DNA from: Oscillospiraceae bacterium | GTDB taxonomy: Bacteria; Bacillota; Clostridia; Oscillospirales; Ruminococcaceae | DNA length: 64,000 nt | Direction: 5' to 3' | Assembly (NCBI GenBank): GCA_017513135.1 | Contig: JAFWDH010000022.1 | Location: forward strand, 369,632 to 433,631 | Shown here: positions 1 through 9,501 of the stretch, one piece after another | Numbering within the stretch: the first letter of the stretch is position 1 | Layout: each line of letters starts with the position of its first letter | Notes under the pieces: model-generated | Seen by the model: only the letters and a program-made list of their open reading frames with translations | Told to the model about the DNA's origin: nothing | The model's database searches: none | Program-made: the position numbers and the translations under genes

Positions 1-127
1 CATCGAGCAGCATCATATTCTTTCCGTCAGGACCGCGGTGCCTGATCTTCTCCAGCATATTGTCCAAGACCAACATGTCTATCGGTCTCTTTCCGTTCAT
101 ATTGAACATACCGCTGATTCCGCACAT
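1..127 (-). CDS. Asparagine synthase-like glutamine amidotransferase, N-terminus only
   Basis: The first 42 codons are visible; the gene runs off the left edge. The product begins Met-Cys-Gly-Ile-Ser-Gly, the class II glutamine amidotransferase start in which Cys2 becomes the N-terminal nucleophile, and an RHRGPDG block follows at about residues 29-35, as in asparagine synthase (AsnB) and its relatives. Such enzymes hydrolyse glutamine and pass ammonia to an adenylated carboxylate, either aspartate or a cell-wall or polysaccharide carboxylate. The ATG abuts the stop of the SGNH-like gene with no gap, so it is the last visible gene of the acyl-transfer operon. That context makes modification of a surface polymer as likely as free asparagine synthesis (inference). 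The synthase domain is outside the window. Confidence 0.85.
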   Translation of the reverse strand, partial: MCGISGMFNMNGKRPIDMLVLDNMLEKIRHRGPDGKNMMLLD

Positions 128-1210
128 TTATTGATCCTTCCTGCTATACCTGAATAGCGAGTTCCTGTCTACTCCGTACAGAATGCACTGTCTGTCTATC
201 TCAGTTTCATAATCATTTATATTCTTCATCCATATCTTATCCAGTTCAACGTCTCCGCGCCTATCTGTCACGCCATACTCATCTGACAGTATCCTGCCAA
301 AATAGTGTGACATTTTTTCCGCGCCGTTGATGTTGAGATGAAGACCTGCATCATACGTGTCAGTAGAATAATCCAGGCCAACCGCCTCCTTAAGCTCAAG
401 GAAATTGTAGTATGGTATATCGTACTTGTGACTGTACTCTACGACCTGTGCTTCGTACTCATCGTACCAGGTAGGATAAAGACTGGGAGCCTTCACCATG
501 ATCAGCTGAATGCCATTCTTCTCACAGAGCTCTCTTATCATATCCATGTAATACCACGCTTTATCGCCAAAACTGTAATCCGGCAGATTTCTGCCCTCCG
601 GTACATAATCTGCGGGTTTGGTATCAACCCTCATAAAATAACCGTTATAAGAAACGGAAGGACTTTTGAACATGTATTTAAGGTCGTCCGAGGTCAATTC
701 GCTCCATCTGCTGTGATACCTGAGGATCGGGAAAACATAGTCAAGAAAGTGCTCATCTTCAGTCATAGATGCTTTTATTGCATTGACCTTAGACTGTGTC
801 CATTTCATTCCTTCTATAGACATTCGATTGTAAGCTTCAGACTGCGATTCATTGAATTGCAATGATTGTATGTTAAACACCGCGACCTGAGGAGTATTGT
901 ACCTGAGACTGTCTTCAAGCAGATAATACGACTGCCAGATATACTGTTCTGCGCTTCCTCGTATGTAACTGTTTATCCCGTATTCTTCCCACAGTACAAC
1001 CGGAGAAAAATTTTCATAAACCTCACAGTCTCCGACGAAAATGACATCGAACTGTTTATTCTCTTCCTTATAGTATTCCGCTACAAAAGCACCTTCGACG
1101 ATCCCTGTTGCATACTTGGGGATAAGAAGTCTTTGTAATAGAAACAGCACTAAGAAAACTATCAATGCTGAAGCCAGAAACCGTATTATGCTTTTCTTCC
1201 TCTGCTTCAT
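128..1210 (-). CDS. SGNH/DltD-like membrane-anchored protein of an acyl-transfer operon
   Basis: 360 residues. A basic N-terminus and one hydrophobic segment (about residues 8-30) look like a signal anchor, with the rest predicted outside the membrane. Block I of the SGNH fold reads V-G-D-C-E at residues 59-63, so Cys62 occupies the usual Ser nucleophile position. A C-terminal block with Asp287 and His291 (GLHLN) resembles the acid/His block of DltD and AlgJ/AlgX-type proteins. Family members work with an MBOAT protein to move acyl groups onto extracellular polymers. It starts 18 nt after the MBOAT stop behind a GGAGCGGG ribosome binding site. The family assignment is firm; the acceptor polymer and whether Cys is catalytic are unknown. 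Confidence 0.8.
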   Translation of the reverse strand: MKQRKKSIIRFLASALIVFLVLFLLQRLLIPKYATGIVEGAFVAEYYKEENKQFDVIFVGDCEVYENFSPVVLWEEYGINSYIRGSAEQYIWQSYYLLEDSLRYNTPQVAVFNIQSLQFNESQSEAYNRMSIEGMKWTQSKVNAIKASMTEDEHFLDYVFPILRYHSRWSELTSDDLKYMFKSPSVSYNGYFMRVDTKPADYVPEGRNLPDYSFGDKAWYYMDMIRELCEKNGIQLIMVKAPSLYPTWYDEYEAQVVEYSHKYDIPYYNFLELKEAVGLDYSTDTYDAGLHLNINGAEKMSHYFGRILSDEYGVTDRRGDVELDKIWMKNINDYETEIDRQCILYGVDRNSLFRYSRKDQ

Positions 1211-1228
1211 ACCCGCTCCGCGTCTGTC

Positions 1229-2794
1229 CTAAAATCGGTTATATATAAACTGATTCGCATCATATCCTATACCGTATGCTCCGATCAGTAATACAGACAG
1301 GAACAAAGCAAACCAGATCGCAAACCTGATAGCGTACGGCATCTTCCATATATACTCTCTCACATCGCCTTTCTCTTGTATAAGGCTTACTGCGAGCATC
1401 ACAAATACTCCGGCCAGTACTATAACGTAATCCAGGCCGGACATTCCTATCGTCAGCATCTTGTCACTGAACAGCTCACCCAGTTCAGTCTCCGTGATGA
1501 TTGAAGCCAGAACACTGATTGTATCTCTTACACTGCTATAACAGTCAAAAAGATTGAGAATACAGATCAATAATATGGTCCTGAAACACATGAACACCTT
1601 GTACCCGTATGAGTTGGAAAAACCTACTTTTTTATGAAAAGCAGCATATACAGGTTCAAGTTCTTCAGATACCGTCAGGATCAACCAGTTCAGCATCCCC
1701 CATATAATAAATGTCCAGTTTGCCCCGTGCCATAAGCCTGTAGCGACCCACACAATAAATGAAGAAAAATAGACGGGTACCTTTTTACCTCTGTTCCCAA
1801 GGTGTTTTCTAGCAAACTTAGAAATGCCTTGAACAAGTTTACTCGTGGAAACCGGATAAAAAACGAACTCACGGAACCACTGGCTCATAGTGATATGCCA
1901 TCTGCGCCAGTACTCTTTCAGAGATGTGGAGAAGTACGGACGCCTGAAGTTTTCTGTAACCTTAACTCCCAGGATTCCGGCCACCCCGATACTTATATCT
2001 ATACCACCGGTAAAGTCGGCATATAGTTCGATCGTATAAAGGACCAAAGCTACGATCACGTATGCTCCACGATACTTAGCCGGATCAGAGACCAGAGTGA
2101 TTACTGCAGGTGCTATTCTGTCAGCAACAATTAGTTTCTTAAAATAGCCCCAAAGGATCCTCTGTAAAGCAAAATTGATTTCTTTTCGCTCCGGCTCATG
2201 TTCGCCAAAAAGAGAGACAGAGAGATCACTAAATCGGCTGATAGGTCCTTGGATGACCTGCGGAAAAAAAGAAACGAATAACAGCATCTTAAAAAGATTA
2301 CCTTCTGCCTTTATCGTTCCTCTCTTTACATCAATTAGATATCCCACCGCTTGAAGCGTATAAAACGAGATCCCAAGCGGCACTATTATGTCAGTAAAAT
2401 GATTTTGCTGTACCGTAAATAATCCTGCCAAAAAGGAAAAGTACTTGGTAACGATAAGAATTCCAATATTCAGAAAGATTCCGAAAGAAGTCCAGATTTC
2501 GCGGATCATTTTATGCCGGGCTTTGAACGCTTTCTGATCTTCTTTGCTTATTGTACCCTTATTCAGCCGTATGTACTCATTCTGAATTCCATAATCCCTG
2601 TCGATCATTATCGCGCATCCCCATATGGTGAATGCCGTAAAGCTTACATAAATGAGAGATGCAGGGTTCGCTACCCAATAAAAAACACAGCTAGAAATCA
2701 GAAGAATTATCCACTGCAGTCTTCTGGGGACTAGATAGTAAACAGAAAGCAGTACTCCTGTAAACCCTATGAAACTGTAGGATGTGAACAGCAT
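1229..2794 (-). CDS. MBOAT family O-acyltransferase (DltB/AlgI-like)
   Basis: 521 residues, multi-spanning membrane protein. It has the MBOAT signature: a W-R-R-W-H-I-T-M block with His300 and the invariant His356 in L-W-H-G-A-N-W, the proposed catalytic histidine in DltB and AlgI. Hydrophobic segments occur throughout, including residues 5-60 and 105-125. Such enzymes carry an acyl or aminoacyl group from a carrier protein across the membrane to a polysaccharide or teichoic acid. Its position between an acyl carrier protein (8 nt upstream) and an SGNH-like gene (18 nt downstream) matches that role. No DltA-type ligase is present nearby, so D-alanylation should not be assumed. Confidence 0.88.
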   Translation of the reverse strand: MLFTSYSFIGFTGVLLSVYYLVPRRLQWIILLISSCVFYWVANPASLIYVSFTAFTIWGCAIMIDRDYGIQNEYIRLNKGTISKEDQKAFKARHKMIREIWTSFGIFLNIGILIVTKYFSFLAGLFTVQQNHFTDIIVPLGISFYTLQAVGYLIDVKRGTIKAEGNLFKMLLFVSFFPQVIQGPISRFSDLSVSLFGEHEPERKEINFALQRILWGYFKKLIVADRIAPAVITLVSDPAKYRGAYVIVALVLYTIELYADFTGGIDISIGVAGILGVKVTENFRRPYFSTSLKEYWRRWHITMSQWFREFVFYPVSTSKLVQGISKFARKHLGNRGKKVPVYFSSFIVWVATGLWHGANWTFIIWGMLNWLILTVSEELEPVYAAFHKKVGFSNSYGYKVFMCFRTILLICILNLFDCYSSVRDTISVLASIITETELGELFSDKMLTIGMSGLDYVIVLAGVFVMLAVSLIQEKGDVREYIWKMPYAIRFAIWFALFLSVLLIGAYGIGYDANQFIYNRF

Positions 2795-2802
2795 GCTATA
2801 GT

Positions 2803-3042
2803 TTAATCCTCTGATTCCAGTTTCTTTATAAGAGCATATAATGCTTGAACAGAATTAAAGTTTTCTGGGACGATGTGCTCAGCGGAAATTGTCACATCAT
2901 AATTGTCACTGATCTCTGTGATCAAAGTCACAATATCAAAAGAATCGAGGATCATGTTATCAATAAGTCCCGTTTCATTCTCAAAATCTACATCCGGGTG
3001 CATTTCTTTAAGTATTTCAAGCAGTTTTTCCATGTTTTTCAT
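2803..3042 (-). CDS. Acyl carrier protein, DltC-like
   Basis: 79 residues, acidic, with the phosphopantetheine attachment motif L-D-S-F-D at residues 32-36 (Ser34) and the helix pattern of carrier proteins. It differs clearly from the housekeeping AcpP encoded near 21.8 kb, which has A-D-S-M-D. It is the first gene of the minus-strand operon and presumably loads the group handed to the MBOAT protein. Two starts are possible: the ATG at 3042 lies only 3 nt after an AGGAG, while the in-frame ATG at 3033 gives a 12-nt spacing; the longer form is listed. The loading enzyme is not in the window. Confidence 0.85.
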   Translation of the reverse strand: MKNMEKLLEILKEMHPDVDFENETGLIDNMILDSFDIVTLITEISDNYDVTISAEHIVPENFNSVQALYALIKKLESED

Positions 3043-3110
3043 TTTCTCCTTTAGCTTGGTTTATTAAATATATAGAAAGGTATTATTTCAGTGCTCTAAA
3101 TGACAGCAAA

Positions 3111-3127
3111 TTTCAGTATATCTGAAA
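3111..3127. promoter_or_regulatory. Candidate operator palindrome over the -10 element
   Basis: TTTCAG-TATAT-CTGAAA is a perfect 6-5-6 inverted repeat that contains the -10 hexamer of the acyl-transfer operon promoter. A dimeric repressor bound here would block polymerase. The binding protein is unknown. Confidence 0.45.
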
Positions 3128-3143
3128 CATAAACTTCAGTCAA
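3115..3143 (-). promoter_or_regulatory. Promoter of the acyl-transfer operon
   Basis: On the minus strand, TTGACT and TATACT are separated by exactly 17 bp, close to the sigma-A consensus. The predicted start near 3108 gives a leader of about 65 nt before the carrier protein gene. Confidence 0.75.
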
Positions 3144-3230
3144 TCAAGTTCCATATGGTATCAATGAAGTTCAACCCGATCAGAATGAAAACTGATCTGA
3201 TTATAGAATTAATGTTATCGATACTGAACT

Positions 3231-3270
3231 AAAAAGAGGAGACGCGAACACTACGTGTCTCCTCTTTCTT
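3231..3270 (-). terminator. Intrinsic terminator of the ribosomal protein cluster
   Basis: An 11-bp perfect stem (AAAGAGGAGAC with GTCTCCTCTTT) with a short inner extension is followed on the minus strand by five T residues. It lies just downstream of rplQ and separates the cluster from the acyl-transfer operon promoter. Confidence 0.85.
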
Positions 3271-3305
3271 CATACAAAAATTACCTTACCAAACAGTTAT
3301 GCTGT

Positions 3306-3647
3306 TCAGACTAGCTCTATGACAGCCATCTCAGCTGCGTCGCCGCGGCGGGGTCCGATCTTTGTGATACGGGTGTATCCGCCGTTCCGCTCTGCGTACT
3401 GGGGTGCGATCTCATCCATCAGCTTCTTTGCGACGGTCTCCTTCGTGATGTAGGAGTAGACCTGTCTCTTGCAATGAAGCGAACTGTCTTTTCCAAGAGT
3501 AATCATTTTCTCGGCCATGGAGCGAACTTCCTTCGCTCTGTAGACTGTAGTCTCGATCCTGCCGTTCTCCAGCAGATATGTTACCATGGCGCGAAGCATA
3601 GCTTTTCGGTGGTCGCTGGCCCTACCCAGCTTTCTTGAACCGGCCAT
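3306..3647 (-). CDS. rplQ: 50S ribosomal protein L17
   Basis: 113 residues, the usual bacterial length. It carries the L17 N-terminal pattern of a basic start followed by a DHRKAMLR block. L17 binds 23S rRNA near the exit side of the large subunit. It is the last gene of the alpha-operon segment, 12 nt after rpoA, with an AGGAGAG ribosome binding site, and the terminator follows 36 nt downstream. Confidence 0.97.
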   Translation of the reverse strand: MAGSRKLGRASDHRKAMLRAMVTYLLENGRIETTVYRAKEVRSMAEKMITLGKDSSLHCKRQVYSYITKETVAKKLMDEIAPQYAERNGGYTRITKIGPRRGDAAEMAVIELV

Positions 3648-3659
3648 TGCTTTCTCTCC

Positions 3660-4616
3660 TTACTGATTACTGTTCTTGCCTTTGAGGCTGAGTCCGAGGG
3701 AAGCAAGCTTCGCCTCTACCTCTTCAAGCGATTTTACGCCGAGGTTGCGTACTTTCATCATCTCATCCTCGGTCTTGCTGATCAGTTCCTCGACCGTATT
3801 GATGTTTGCGCGCTTCAGGCAATTGAAGCTGCGAACTGAAAGGTCAAGTTCCTCAACTGTCATCTCATAGATCTTGGCGGAACTGGTCTCCTCCTTGTCA
3901 GAGAAGAACTCCGTCTCCACTTCCTTACCGGACAGATCTATGAAGAGATTGAGATGCTCACAGAGCACTTTTGCAGCCATCGAAACGGCTTCCTTCGCCG
4001 AGATAGTCCTGTCGGTGGTGACCTCCAGTGTGAGCTTGTCATAGTCGGTGATCTGGCCTACACGTGTGTTATCGACAGTGTAGTTGACCTTAAGCACCGG
4101 TGTGAAAATGCTGTCCACAGGGATCACTCCGATCTGAGGTCTGATGTCCTGCTTGTTGCGCTCTGCTGACACGTAGCCTCTTCCGTGAACGAAGGTCATC
4201 TCCATGCGGAGGACTCCGTCCTTGTTAAGAGTGGCTATATGCCAATCGGGGTCCAGAACTTCGAATTCCGCGTCCGCCTTGATGCTGCCGGCTGTGACTT
4301 CACAGGGTCCGACGGCGTCGATATAAACGGTCTTGGGCTCGTCCGAATGCAGTCTTGCTGTGATCCCCTTGACGTTCAGGACGATCTCGGTGACGTCTTC
4401 GCGGACGCCTTCGATGATCGAGAACTCATGAAGAACACCGTCGATCTTGATCGACTGGGCAGCCACACCGGGCAGCGAAGAGAGAAGTACTCTCCTCATG
4501 CTGTTTCCGAGAGTTGTGCCGAATCCGCGCTCAAGCGGTTCCACTATGAATCTGCCGAAGGAACCGTCTTCTGCCAGGTCGACTGATTCTATTCTGGGCT
4601 TCTCTATTTCAATCAT
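3660..4616 (-). CDS. rpoA: DNA-directed RNA polymerase alpha subunit
   Basis: 318 residues. The N-terminal domain starts at M-I-E-I-E-K-P and contains the dimerisation/assembly block [14 protein letters not shown] linker near residues 230-245 leads to a C-terminal domain with the helix-hairpin-helix R-N-L-G-V-K-S-L that contacts UP elements and activators. The frame stays open to a GTG at 4637, but the ATG at 4616 has an AGGAGG at ideal spacing and matches family N-termini, so it is used. A small GC hairpin lies just upstream in the 92-nt gap after rpsD. Confidence 0.97.
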   Translation of the reverse strand: MIEIEKPRIESVDLAEDGSFGRFIVEPLERGFGTTLGNSMRRVLLSSLPGVAAQSIKIDGVLHEFSIIEGVREDVTEIVLNVKGITARLHSDEPKTVYIDAVGPCEVTAGSIKADAEFEVLDPDWHIATLNKDGVLRMEMTFVHGRGYVSAERNKQDIRPQIGVIPVDSIFTPVLKVNYTVDNTRVGQITDYDKLTLEVTTDRTISAKEAVSMAAKVLCEHLNLFIDLSGKEVETEFFSDKEETSSAKIYEMTVEELDLSVRSFNCLKRANINTVEELISKTEDEMMKVRNLGVKSLEEVEAKLASLGLSLKGKNSNQ

Positions 4617-4633
4617 GTATACCCTCCTCTTAG

Positions 4634-4649
4634 GCACTCAAGGGAGTGC
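4634..4649. other. Short hairpin ahead of rpoA
   Basis: GCACTC-AAGG-GAGTGC forms a 6-bp stem directly upstream of the rpoA ribosome binding site, within one of the two widest gaps inside the ribosomal cluster. There is no T-run, so it is not a terminator; it may affect rpoA translation or mRNA processing (inference). Confidence 0.4.
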
Positions 4650-4708
4650 TGTTACTAAGGAACTCCGGGAACTCTGAAAAAAGAGATAACATAATCGCAG
4701 ATATTCTA

Positions 4709-5329
4709 TTATTTGGAATAAAGCTCGATGATGTAGTGCTCTTCGATGTCAAAGTCGATCTCGGAACGATCCGGAAGCTTTGTTACACTCGCACTCATGT
4801 GCTCGGAATCGACATCCATCCAAGAAGGCTTCGGACGGGCTGAGTTAGCCTCGATAGCGTTCTTGATCTTCTCAAGGTCTGTGTGACGGACAGCGATTGT
4901 ATCTCCGGCCTTGCACAGATAGGAAGGAATGTTGACGATGACGCCGTTCACGCTGAAATGACGGTGAGAAATGAGCTGACGGGCTTCGGCGCGGGAATTC
5001 GCAAAGCCGGCGCGGTAAACGATGTTGTCGAGCCTGCTCTCGAGGATGCGCAGAAGGTTGTCGCCGGTGACGCCGGCCTGCTTGATGGCCATCTCATAGT
5101 ATTTATGGAACTGGCTCTCAAGCACACCGTAGTAACGTTTAGCTTTCTGCTTCGTGCGGGTCTGTGTGCCATACTCGGAAGCTTTTCTGCGTCCCTGGCC
5201 ATGGTCGCCAGGCGCATAGTTTCTGCGGACGAGGGCGCACTTTTCGGAATAGCAGCGTTCACCTTTGAGGAAGAGCTTCTGGCCCTCTCTGCGGCACAGT
5301 CTGCATACCGAGTCTGTATATCTAGCCAT
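4709..5329 (-). CDS. rpsD: 30S ribosomal protein S4
   Basis: 206 residues. The N-terminus carries a Cys-rich zinc knuckle (C-R-L-C plus C-Y-S-E-K-C near residues 9-31), the form found in many Gram-positives. An S4 RNA-binding domain follows in the middle ([11 protein letters not shown] then R-Q-L-I-S-H-R-H). S4 nucleates assembly of the 16S 5' domain. An AAGGAGG lies 10 nt ahead of the ATG. Confidence 0.97.
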   Translation of the reverse strand: MARYTDSVCRLCRREGQKLFLKGERCYSEKCALVRRNYAPGDHGQGRRKASEYGTQTRTKQKAKRYYGVLESQFHKYYEMAIKQAGVTGDNLLRILESRLDNIVYRAGFANSRAEARQLISHRHFSVNGVIVNIPSYLCKAGDTIAVRHTDLEKIKNAIEANSARPKPSWMDVDSEHMSASVTKLPDRSEIDFDIEEHYIIELYSK

Positions 5330-5344
5330 ATTCTGTATGCCTCC

Positions 5345-6128
<784 letters not shown>

Positions 6129-6158
6129 TAGATACTTTCCTCCAATTATCGTTGCGTC

Positions 6159-6272
6159 TTAACCCTGACGCTGCTTATGAGTGGGATTCGGGCAGATGAC
6201 CATGACTTTGCCATGGCGCTTGATGACTCTGCACTTATCGCACATCGGTTTTACGGAAGGTCTTACCTTCAT
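6159..6272 (-). CDS. rpmJ: 50S ribosomal protein L36, zinc-binding form
   Basis: 37 residues. The translation begins [14 protein letters not shown], contains the two-Cys pair, then a third Cys and a His (I-C-P-N-P-T-H), and ends K-Q-R-Q-G, so this is the C+ zinc-ribbon version. It lies between infA and rpsM with 30-nt gaps on both sides, its normal place in Bacillota. Confidence 0.97.
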   Translation of the reverse strand: MKVRPSVKPMCDKCRVIKRHGKVMVICPNPTHKQRQG

Positions 6273-6302
6273 AAGTTGTTACCTCCAATAGTCGGGTGCA
6301 CC

Positions 6303-6521
6303 TTACTTGGTGCGCCAGGTTATACGTCCTTTTGTAAGGTCGTACGGCGACATTTCGACCGTCACCTTATCCCCGGCAAGGATCCTTATGTAGTTCATCC
6401 TCAGCTTTCCGGAGATGTGTGCGTCAATTACATGCCCGTTCTGCAGTTCCACCTTGAATGTGGCGTTCGGGAGCACTTCCTTGACTACGCCTTCGACTTC
6501 AAGAACATCAGCTTTTGACAT
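6303..6521 (-). CDS. infA: Translation initiation factor IF-1
   Basis: 72 residues, a single S1-type OB fold. Typical motifs are [26 protein letters not shown] and the C-terminal R-I-T-W-R. IF-1 occupies the A site of the 30S subunit during initiation. A strong AGGAGG precedes the ATG. Confidence 0.98.
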   Translation of the reverse strand: MSKADVLEVEGVVKEVLPNATFKVELQNGHVIDAHISGKLRMNYIRILAGDKVTVEMSPYDLTKGRITWRTK

Positions 6522-6546
6522 TAAGTTTTCTGTCCTCCTTAGACGG

Positions 6547-6789
6547 TCACTTCGCCTGAAAGCGCCTTAGCGCTTTTCTCAGCGAACTGTCGCTTTCCAT
6601 CTCCTCATCAGACAGCACAGCCGCAGTCGGACTGAGATGGATCAGATTTTTCCTTTTGGGAGAGATAATGGTCCTTGTCTTACCGTCAGCAGTGAGCGCG
6701 GACCTGCCGTCCACTTCAAGAACCGCCATGAACAGTCCCCTGTCATGTCCGGCGTTCGATCTCACCACGGTCCCTCTTTTGATCTCCAC
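6547..6789 (-). CDS. KOW-domain RNA-binding protein (L14e-like)
   Basis: 80 residues starting at GTG, with GAGGA about 7 nt upstream. The first half has the KOW pattern [14 protein letters not shown], as in ribosomal proteins L14e/L27e; the second half contains P-K-R-K-N-L-I-H-L and an acidic/basic tail. Small KOW proteins in this exact slot between map and infA are common in Clostridia and are thought to bind ribosomal RNA, but their role is not established. A GTG start and tight spacing (10 nt after map) suggest translational coupling. Confidence 0.8.
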   Translation of the reverse strand: MEIKRGTVVRSNAGHDRGLFMAVLEVDGRSALTADGKTRTIISPKRKNLIHLSPTAAVLSDEEMESDSSLRKALRRFQAK

Positions 6790-6799
6790 GATAAGTTCC

Positions 6800-7549
6800 T
6801 CATGCCCGGGTCAGTATGACCGGCCCGTTCTCTGTGATAGCCACCGTGTATTCGAAGTGTGCCGAAAGCCGCCGGTCAGCTGTGACGACCGTCCAGTCAT
6901 TCGCCAATACTTCGACCTCGGGACCACCGGCATTGACCATGGGCTCAATTGCTATAGTCATGCCCGGGACCAGCCGCACTCCGTGCCCCGCTCTGCCGTA
7001 GTTCGGCACCTCGGGATCCTCATGCAGATCTCTCCCCACACCGTGCCCGACGTACTCCCTTACGACTGAGAAACCGTTTGACTCGACATGTCCCTGCACT
7101 GCAGATCCGATGTCTCCCAGCCGGTTTCCGGCAATACAGACTTCAACAGCCTTTTCCAGACTTTCCTTGGTGACCTTCAGAAGTTTTTTAGCTTCTTCAG
7201 ATATCTCACCTACCGGAAAAGTTGCCGCGTTGTCCCCTGTAAAACCGTCTATAAAGGCGCCGACGTCGACGCTCACGATGTCCCCTTCCTTAAGCTTCCG
7301 GTGTTCCGACGGGATTCCGTGTATCAGTTCTTCATTGACCGACACGCATGCGCTCGCTGGAAAGCCGCCGTAGTTCAGGAAGGTAGGTCTCGCACCCTGC
7401 GAGGTTATAAATTCACGTATCTTGCGGTCGACGTAAGCGGTGGTTACGCCTGGCGCAATTACGGACTGCGCTACTTCCAGTGCCTGCGCGGAAAGCCTGC
7501 AGGCTTTTTTCATCCTTTCAAGCTCCCGCGCCGTTTTCAATTCGATCAT
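6800..7549 (-). CDS. map: Type I methionine aminopeptidase
   Basis: 249 residues. It removes the initiator Met from nascent chains. The metal site is visible as D-V-G-A (first Asp), T-G-D-N-A (second Asp), G-H-G-V-G-R-D-L-H-E (His), E-P-M (Glu) and a final F-E-Y-T-V (Glu). The ATG at 7549 overlaps the adk stop by 4 nt and matches family N-termini (M-I-E-L-K). A GTG two codons upstream is better spaced from a GGAG and remains possible. It forms the usual secY-adk-map block. Confidence 0.96.
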   Translation of the reverse strand: MIELKTARELERMKKACRLSAQALEVAQSVIAPGVTTAYVDRKIREFITSQGARPTFLNYGGFPASACVSVNEELIHGIPSEHRKLKEGDIVSVDVGAFIDGFTGDNAATFPVGEISEEAKKLLKVTKESLEKAVEVCIAGNRLGDIGSAVQGHVESNGFSVVREYVGHGVGRDLHEDPEVPNYGRAGHGVRLVPGMTIAIEPMVNAGGPEVEVLANDWTVVTADRRLSAHFEYTVAITENGPVILTRA

Positions 7550-8193
7550 TCGCACCGTACTCCGAGCGATTCCATGATCTCTTCATTGATCCTGGATATT
7601 TCCTGATCACCGTTGATCAGTGTGAGTTTTCCCTTCTCAAGATAGTAGTCCTTGAGAGGTTCAGTTATCTCGTGATAGGTCTCAAGCCTCTTCAGAACAG
7701 TTTCTTCCGTGTCATCGCTGCGGGTGATTATCGCGCCTCCGCACTTATCACACTTTCCCTCCACGACCGGACGGTGTGTGACCTTGTGATAGGTCGCTCC
7801 GCACTCACTGCAGATGATCCTCCCGGTAAGTCTCTCGATTATGACCTCGTCTCTGACTTCGAGAGAGACCACATCGCTGACTTCCACGCCCATTTCTGCC
7901 AGAGCATCAGCCTGAGCTGTCGTTCTCGGTACACCGTCAAGGATGTATCCGTTCGCGCAGTCGCTCTCGCTGAGTCTCTCCTTGACGATCCCGATGATGA
8001 CGGGATCCGGTACAAGGCGCCCGGAGTTGACATAGGAAGCTGCTTCGACGCCGAGAGGAGTACCTTCTCTCATCGCTTTCTTGAGGATGTTTCCTGTCGA
8101 GATGATGGGGATGTTGAGTTTCTTACTTATGATCTCTGCCTGAGTGCCTTTTCCGGCGCCAGGCGCACCGAGTAAAATAAGCCTTTTCATCAT
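7546..8193 (-). CDS. adk: Adenylate kinase with zinc-finger lid
   Basis: 215 residues. The P-loop is G-A-P-G-A-G-K-G-T near residues 8-16. The lid domain carries C-S-E-C and C-D-K-C about 18 residues apart, so it is the structural-zinc form common in Gram-positives. It interconverts 2 ADP with ATP plus AMP. Two ATG codons in tandem begin the gene 15 nt after secY; the first is listed. Confidence 0.97.
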   Translation of the reverse strand: MMKRLILLGAPGAGKGTQAEIISKKLNIPIISTGNILKKAMREGTPLGVEAASYVNSGRLVPDPVIIGIVKERLSESDCANGYILDGVPRTTAQADALAEMGVEVSDVVSLEVRDEVIIERLTGRIICSECGATYHKVTHRPVVEGKCDKCGGAIITRSDDTEETVLKRLETYHEITEPLKDYYLEKGKLTLINGDQEISRINEEIMESLGVRCE

Positions 8194-8208
8194 ATCACCC
8201 TGTTTCGA

Positions 8209-9498
8209 TTATAGGTCAAGGAATCCCTTGTGGTGACGCATGAGCATGTAGCTCTCGAGCGTCTGGAATATCTCAAGCGCGACTCCGACAAGGATCAGAA
8301 CGGAAGTACCGCCCAGAGCGATCTGGATTCCGGTGAGCTTCGTGATCACGATAGGAAGTACCGCGATGAGTACCAGGAACAAGGCTCCTATGATCGTTAT
8401 CTTGCTGATGACCTTGGAGATGAACTGGGAAGTAGGCTGTCCGGGTCTGATACCCGGGATCATTCCGGAGTTCTTCCTCAGGTCATTGGCGATCTGAACG
8501 GGATTATACTGAATCGCAACGTAGAAATAGTTGAACGCTATGATCAGCAGGGCGTAGAGCGCCGCATAACCCCAGCTGCTGGTTCCGAACCAGCCGAGGA
8601 ATGTTCCCCAGCCTCCGGTGATGTTGAACATATCCTTGATAGTCGCGGGTATGCTCAGCAGCGAAGAGGCAAAGATGACAGGCATAACGCCTGAGAGGTT
8701 CACCTTGATGGGGATATAGCTGTTCTGGCCGCCGTACATCTTGCGTCCGACAACGCGCTTGGCGTACTGGACGGGGATCCTGCGCTCAGCTGCGTTCGTC
8801 GCTACGATAGTAAAGAACATCGCAATGAACAGGATGATGACCAGCGGGATGAGAGCATACAGAACAGGAGAAGCCTTGGCGACCTGGAAGTAGTAGATCA
8901 GCATCTCAATGACCCTGCTCAGGTTGGACACGATACCCGTGAAGATGAGCAGTGAGACACCGTTGCCGATGCCCTTGCTGTCTATCTGTTCTCCCAGCCA
9001 CAGGAGCACCATGGCGCCTGCGGCGAATGTCGCTATGACCACGATCGCGCTGAACACTGCGGCGAAGCCTTCAGTGTAGACCAGAGCGTTCGTTCTCTTT
9101 GCCAGCAGCCAGTACATGACTGCAAGAAGAACTGAGAGGCCGACTGCCGCATAACGTGTGATGCGGCTGAGTTTGCGGCGCCCCTCTTCCCCTTCCTGAG
9201 AAAGTCTCTCAAGAGACGGGAACACTACCTGCAGCAGCTGGATGATGATCGAAGAGTTGATGTACGGCGACACGCCGAGTGCGAACAGAGTCGCGTCGGT
9301 GAATCCGCCGCCGGACATCAGATCGAAAAACCCAAATATCGTTCCGTCAGATGTCAGCTGTTCCTGCAGAGCCTTGGCGTCCACGAAGGGCACCGGTATG
9401 GCGCTGCCGAGGCGGAAGATGACAAGAATCAGGAGCGTAAACAGAATGCGTTTGCGAAGGTCCTCGATTTTCCAAGCGTTTTTTAGTGTCTGGAACAT
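8209..9498 (-). CDS. secY: Preprotein translocase subunit SecY
   Basis: 429 residues with ten predicted membrane helices. It begins M-F-Q-T-L-K-N-A-W-K and has the plug/TM2 region S-P-Y-I-N-S-S-I-I-I-Q-L-L and the cytosolic loop Y-A-K-R-V-V-G-R-K that contacts ribosomes and SecA. It forms the protein-conducting channel of the inner membrane. It follows rplO by only 3 nt, which implies coupled translation. Confidence 0.98.
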   Translation of the reverse strand: MFQTLKNAWKIEDLRKRILFTLLILVIFRLGSAIPVPFVDAKALQEQLTSDGTIFGFFDLMSGGGFTDATLFALGVSPYINSSIIIQLLQVVFPSLERLSQEGEEGRRKLSRITRYAAVGLSVLLAVMYWLLAKRTNALVYTEGFAAVFSAIVVIATFAAGAMVLLWLGEQIDSKGIGNGVSLLIFTGIVSNLSRVIEMLIYYFQVAKASPVLYALIPLVIILFIAMFFTIVATNAAERRIPVQYAKRVVGRKMYGGQNSYIPIKVNLSGVMPVIFASSLLSIPATIKDMFNITGGWGTFLGWFGTSSWGYAALYALLIIAFNYFYVAIQYNPVQIANDLRKNSGMIPGIRPGQPTSQFISKVISKITIIGALFLVLIAVLPIVITKLTGIQIALGGTSVLILVGVALEIFQTLESYMLMRHHKGFLDL

Positions 9499-9501
9499 CG
9501 T

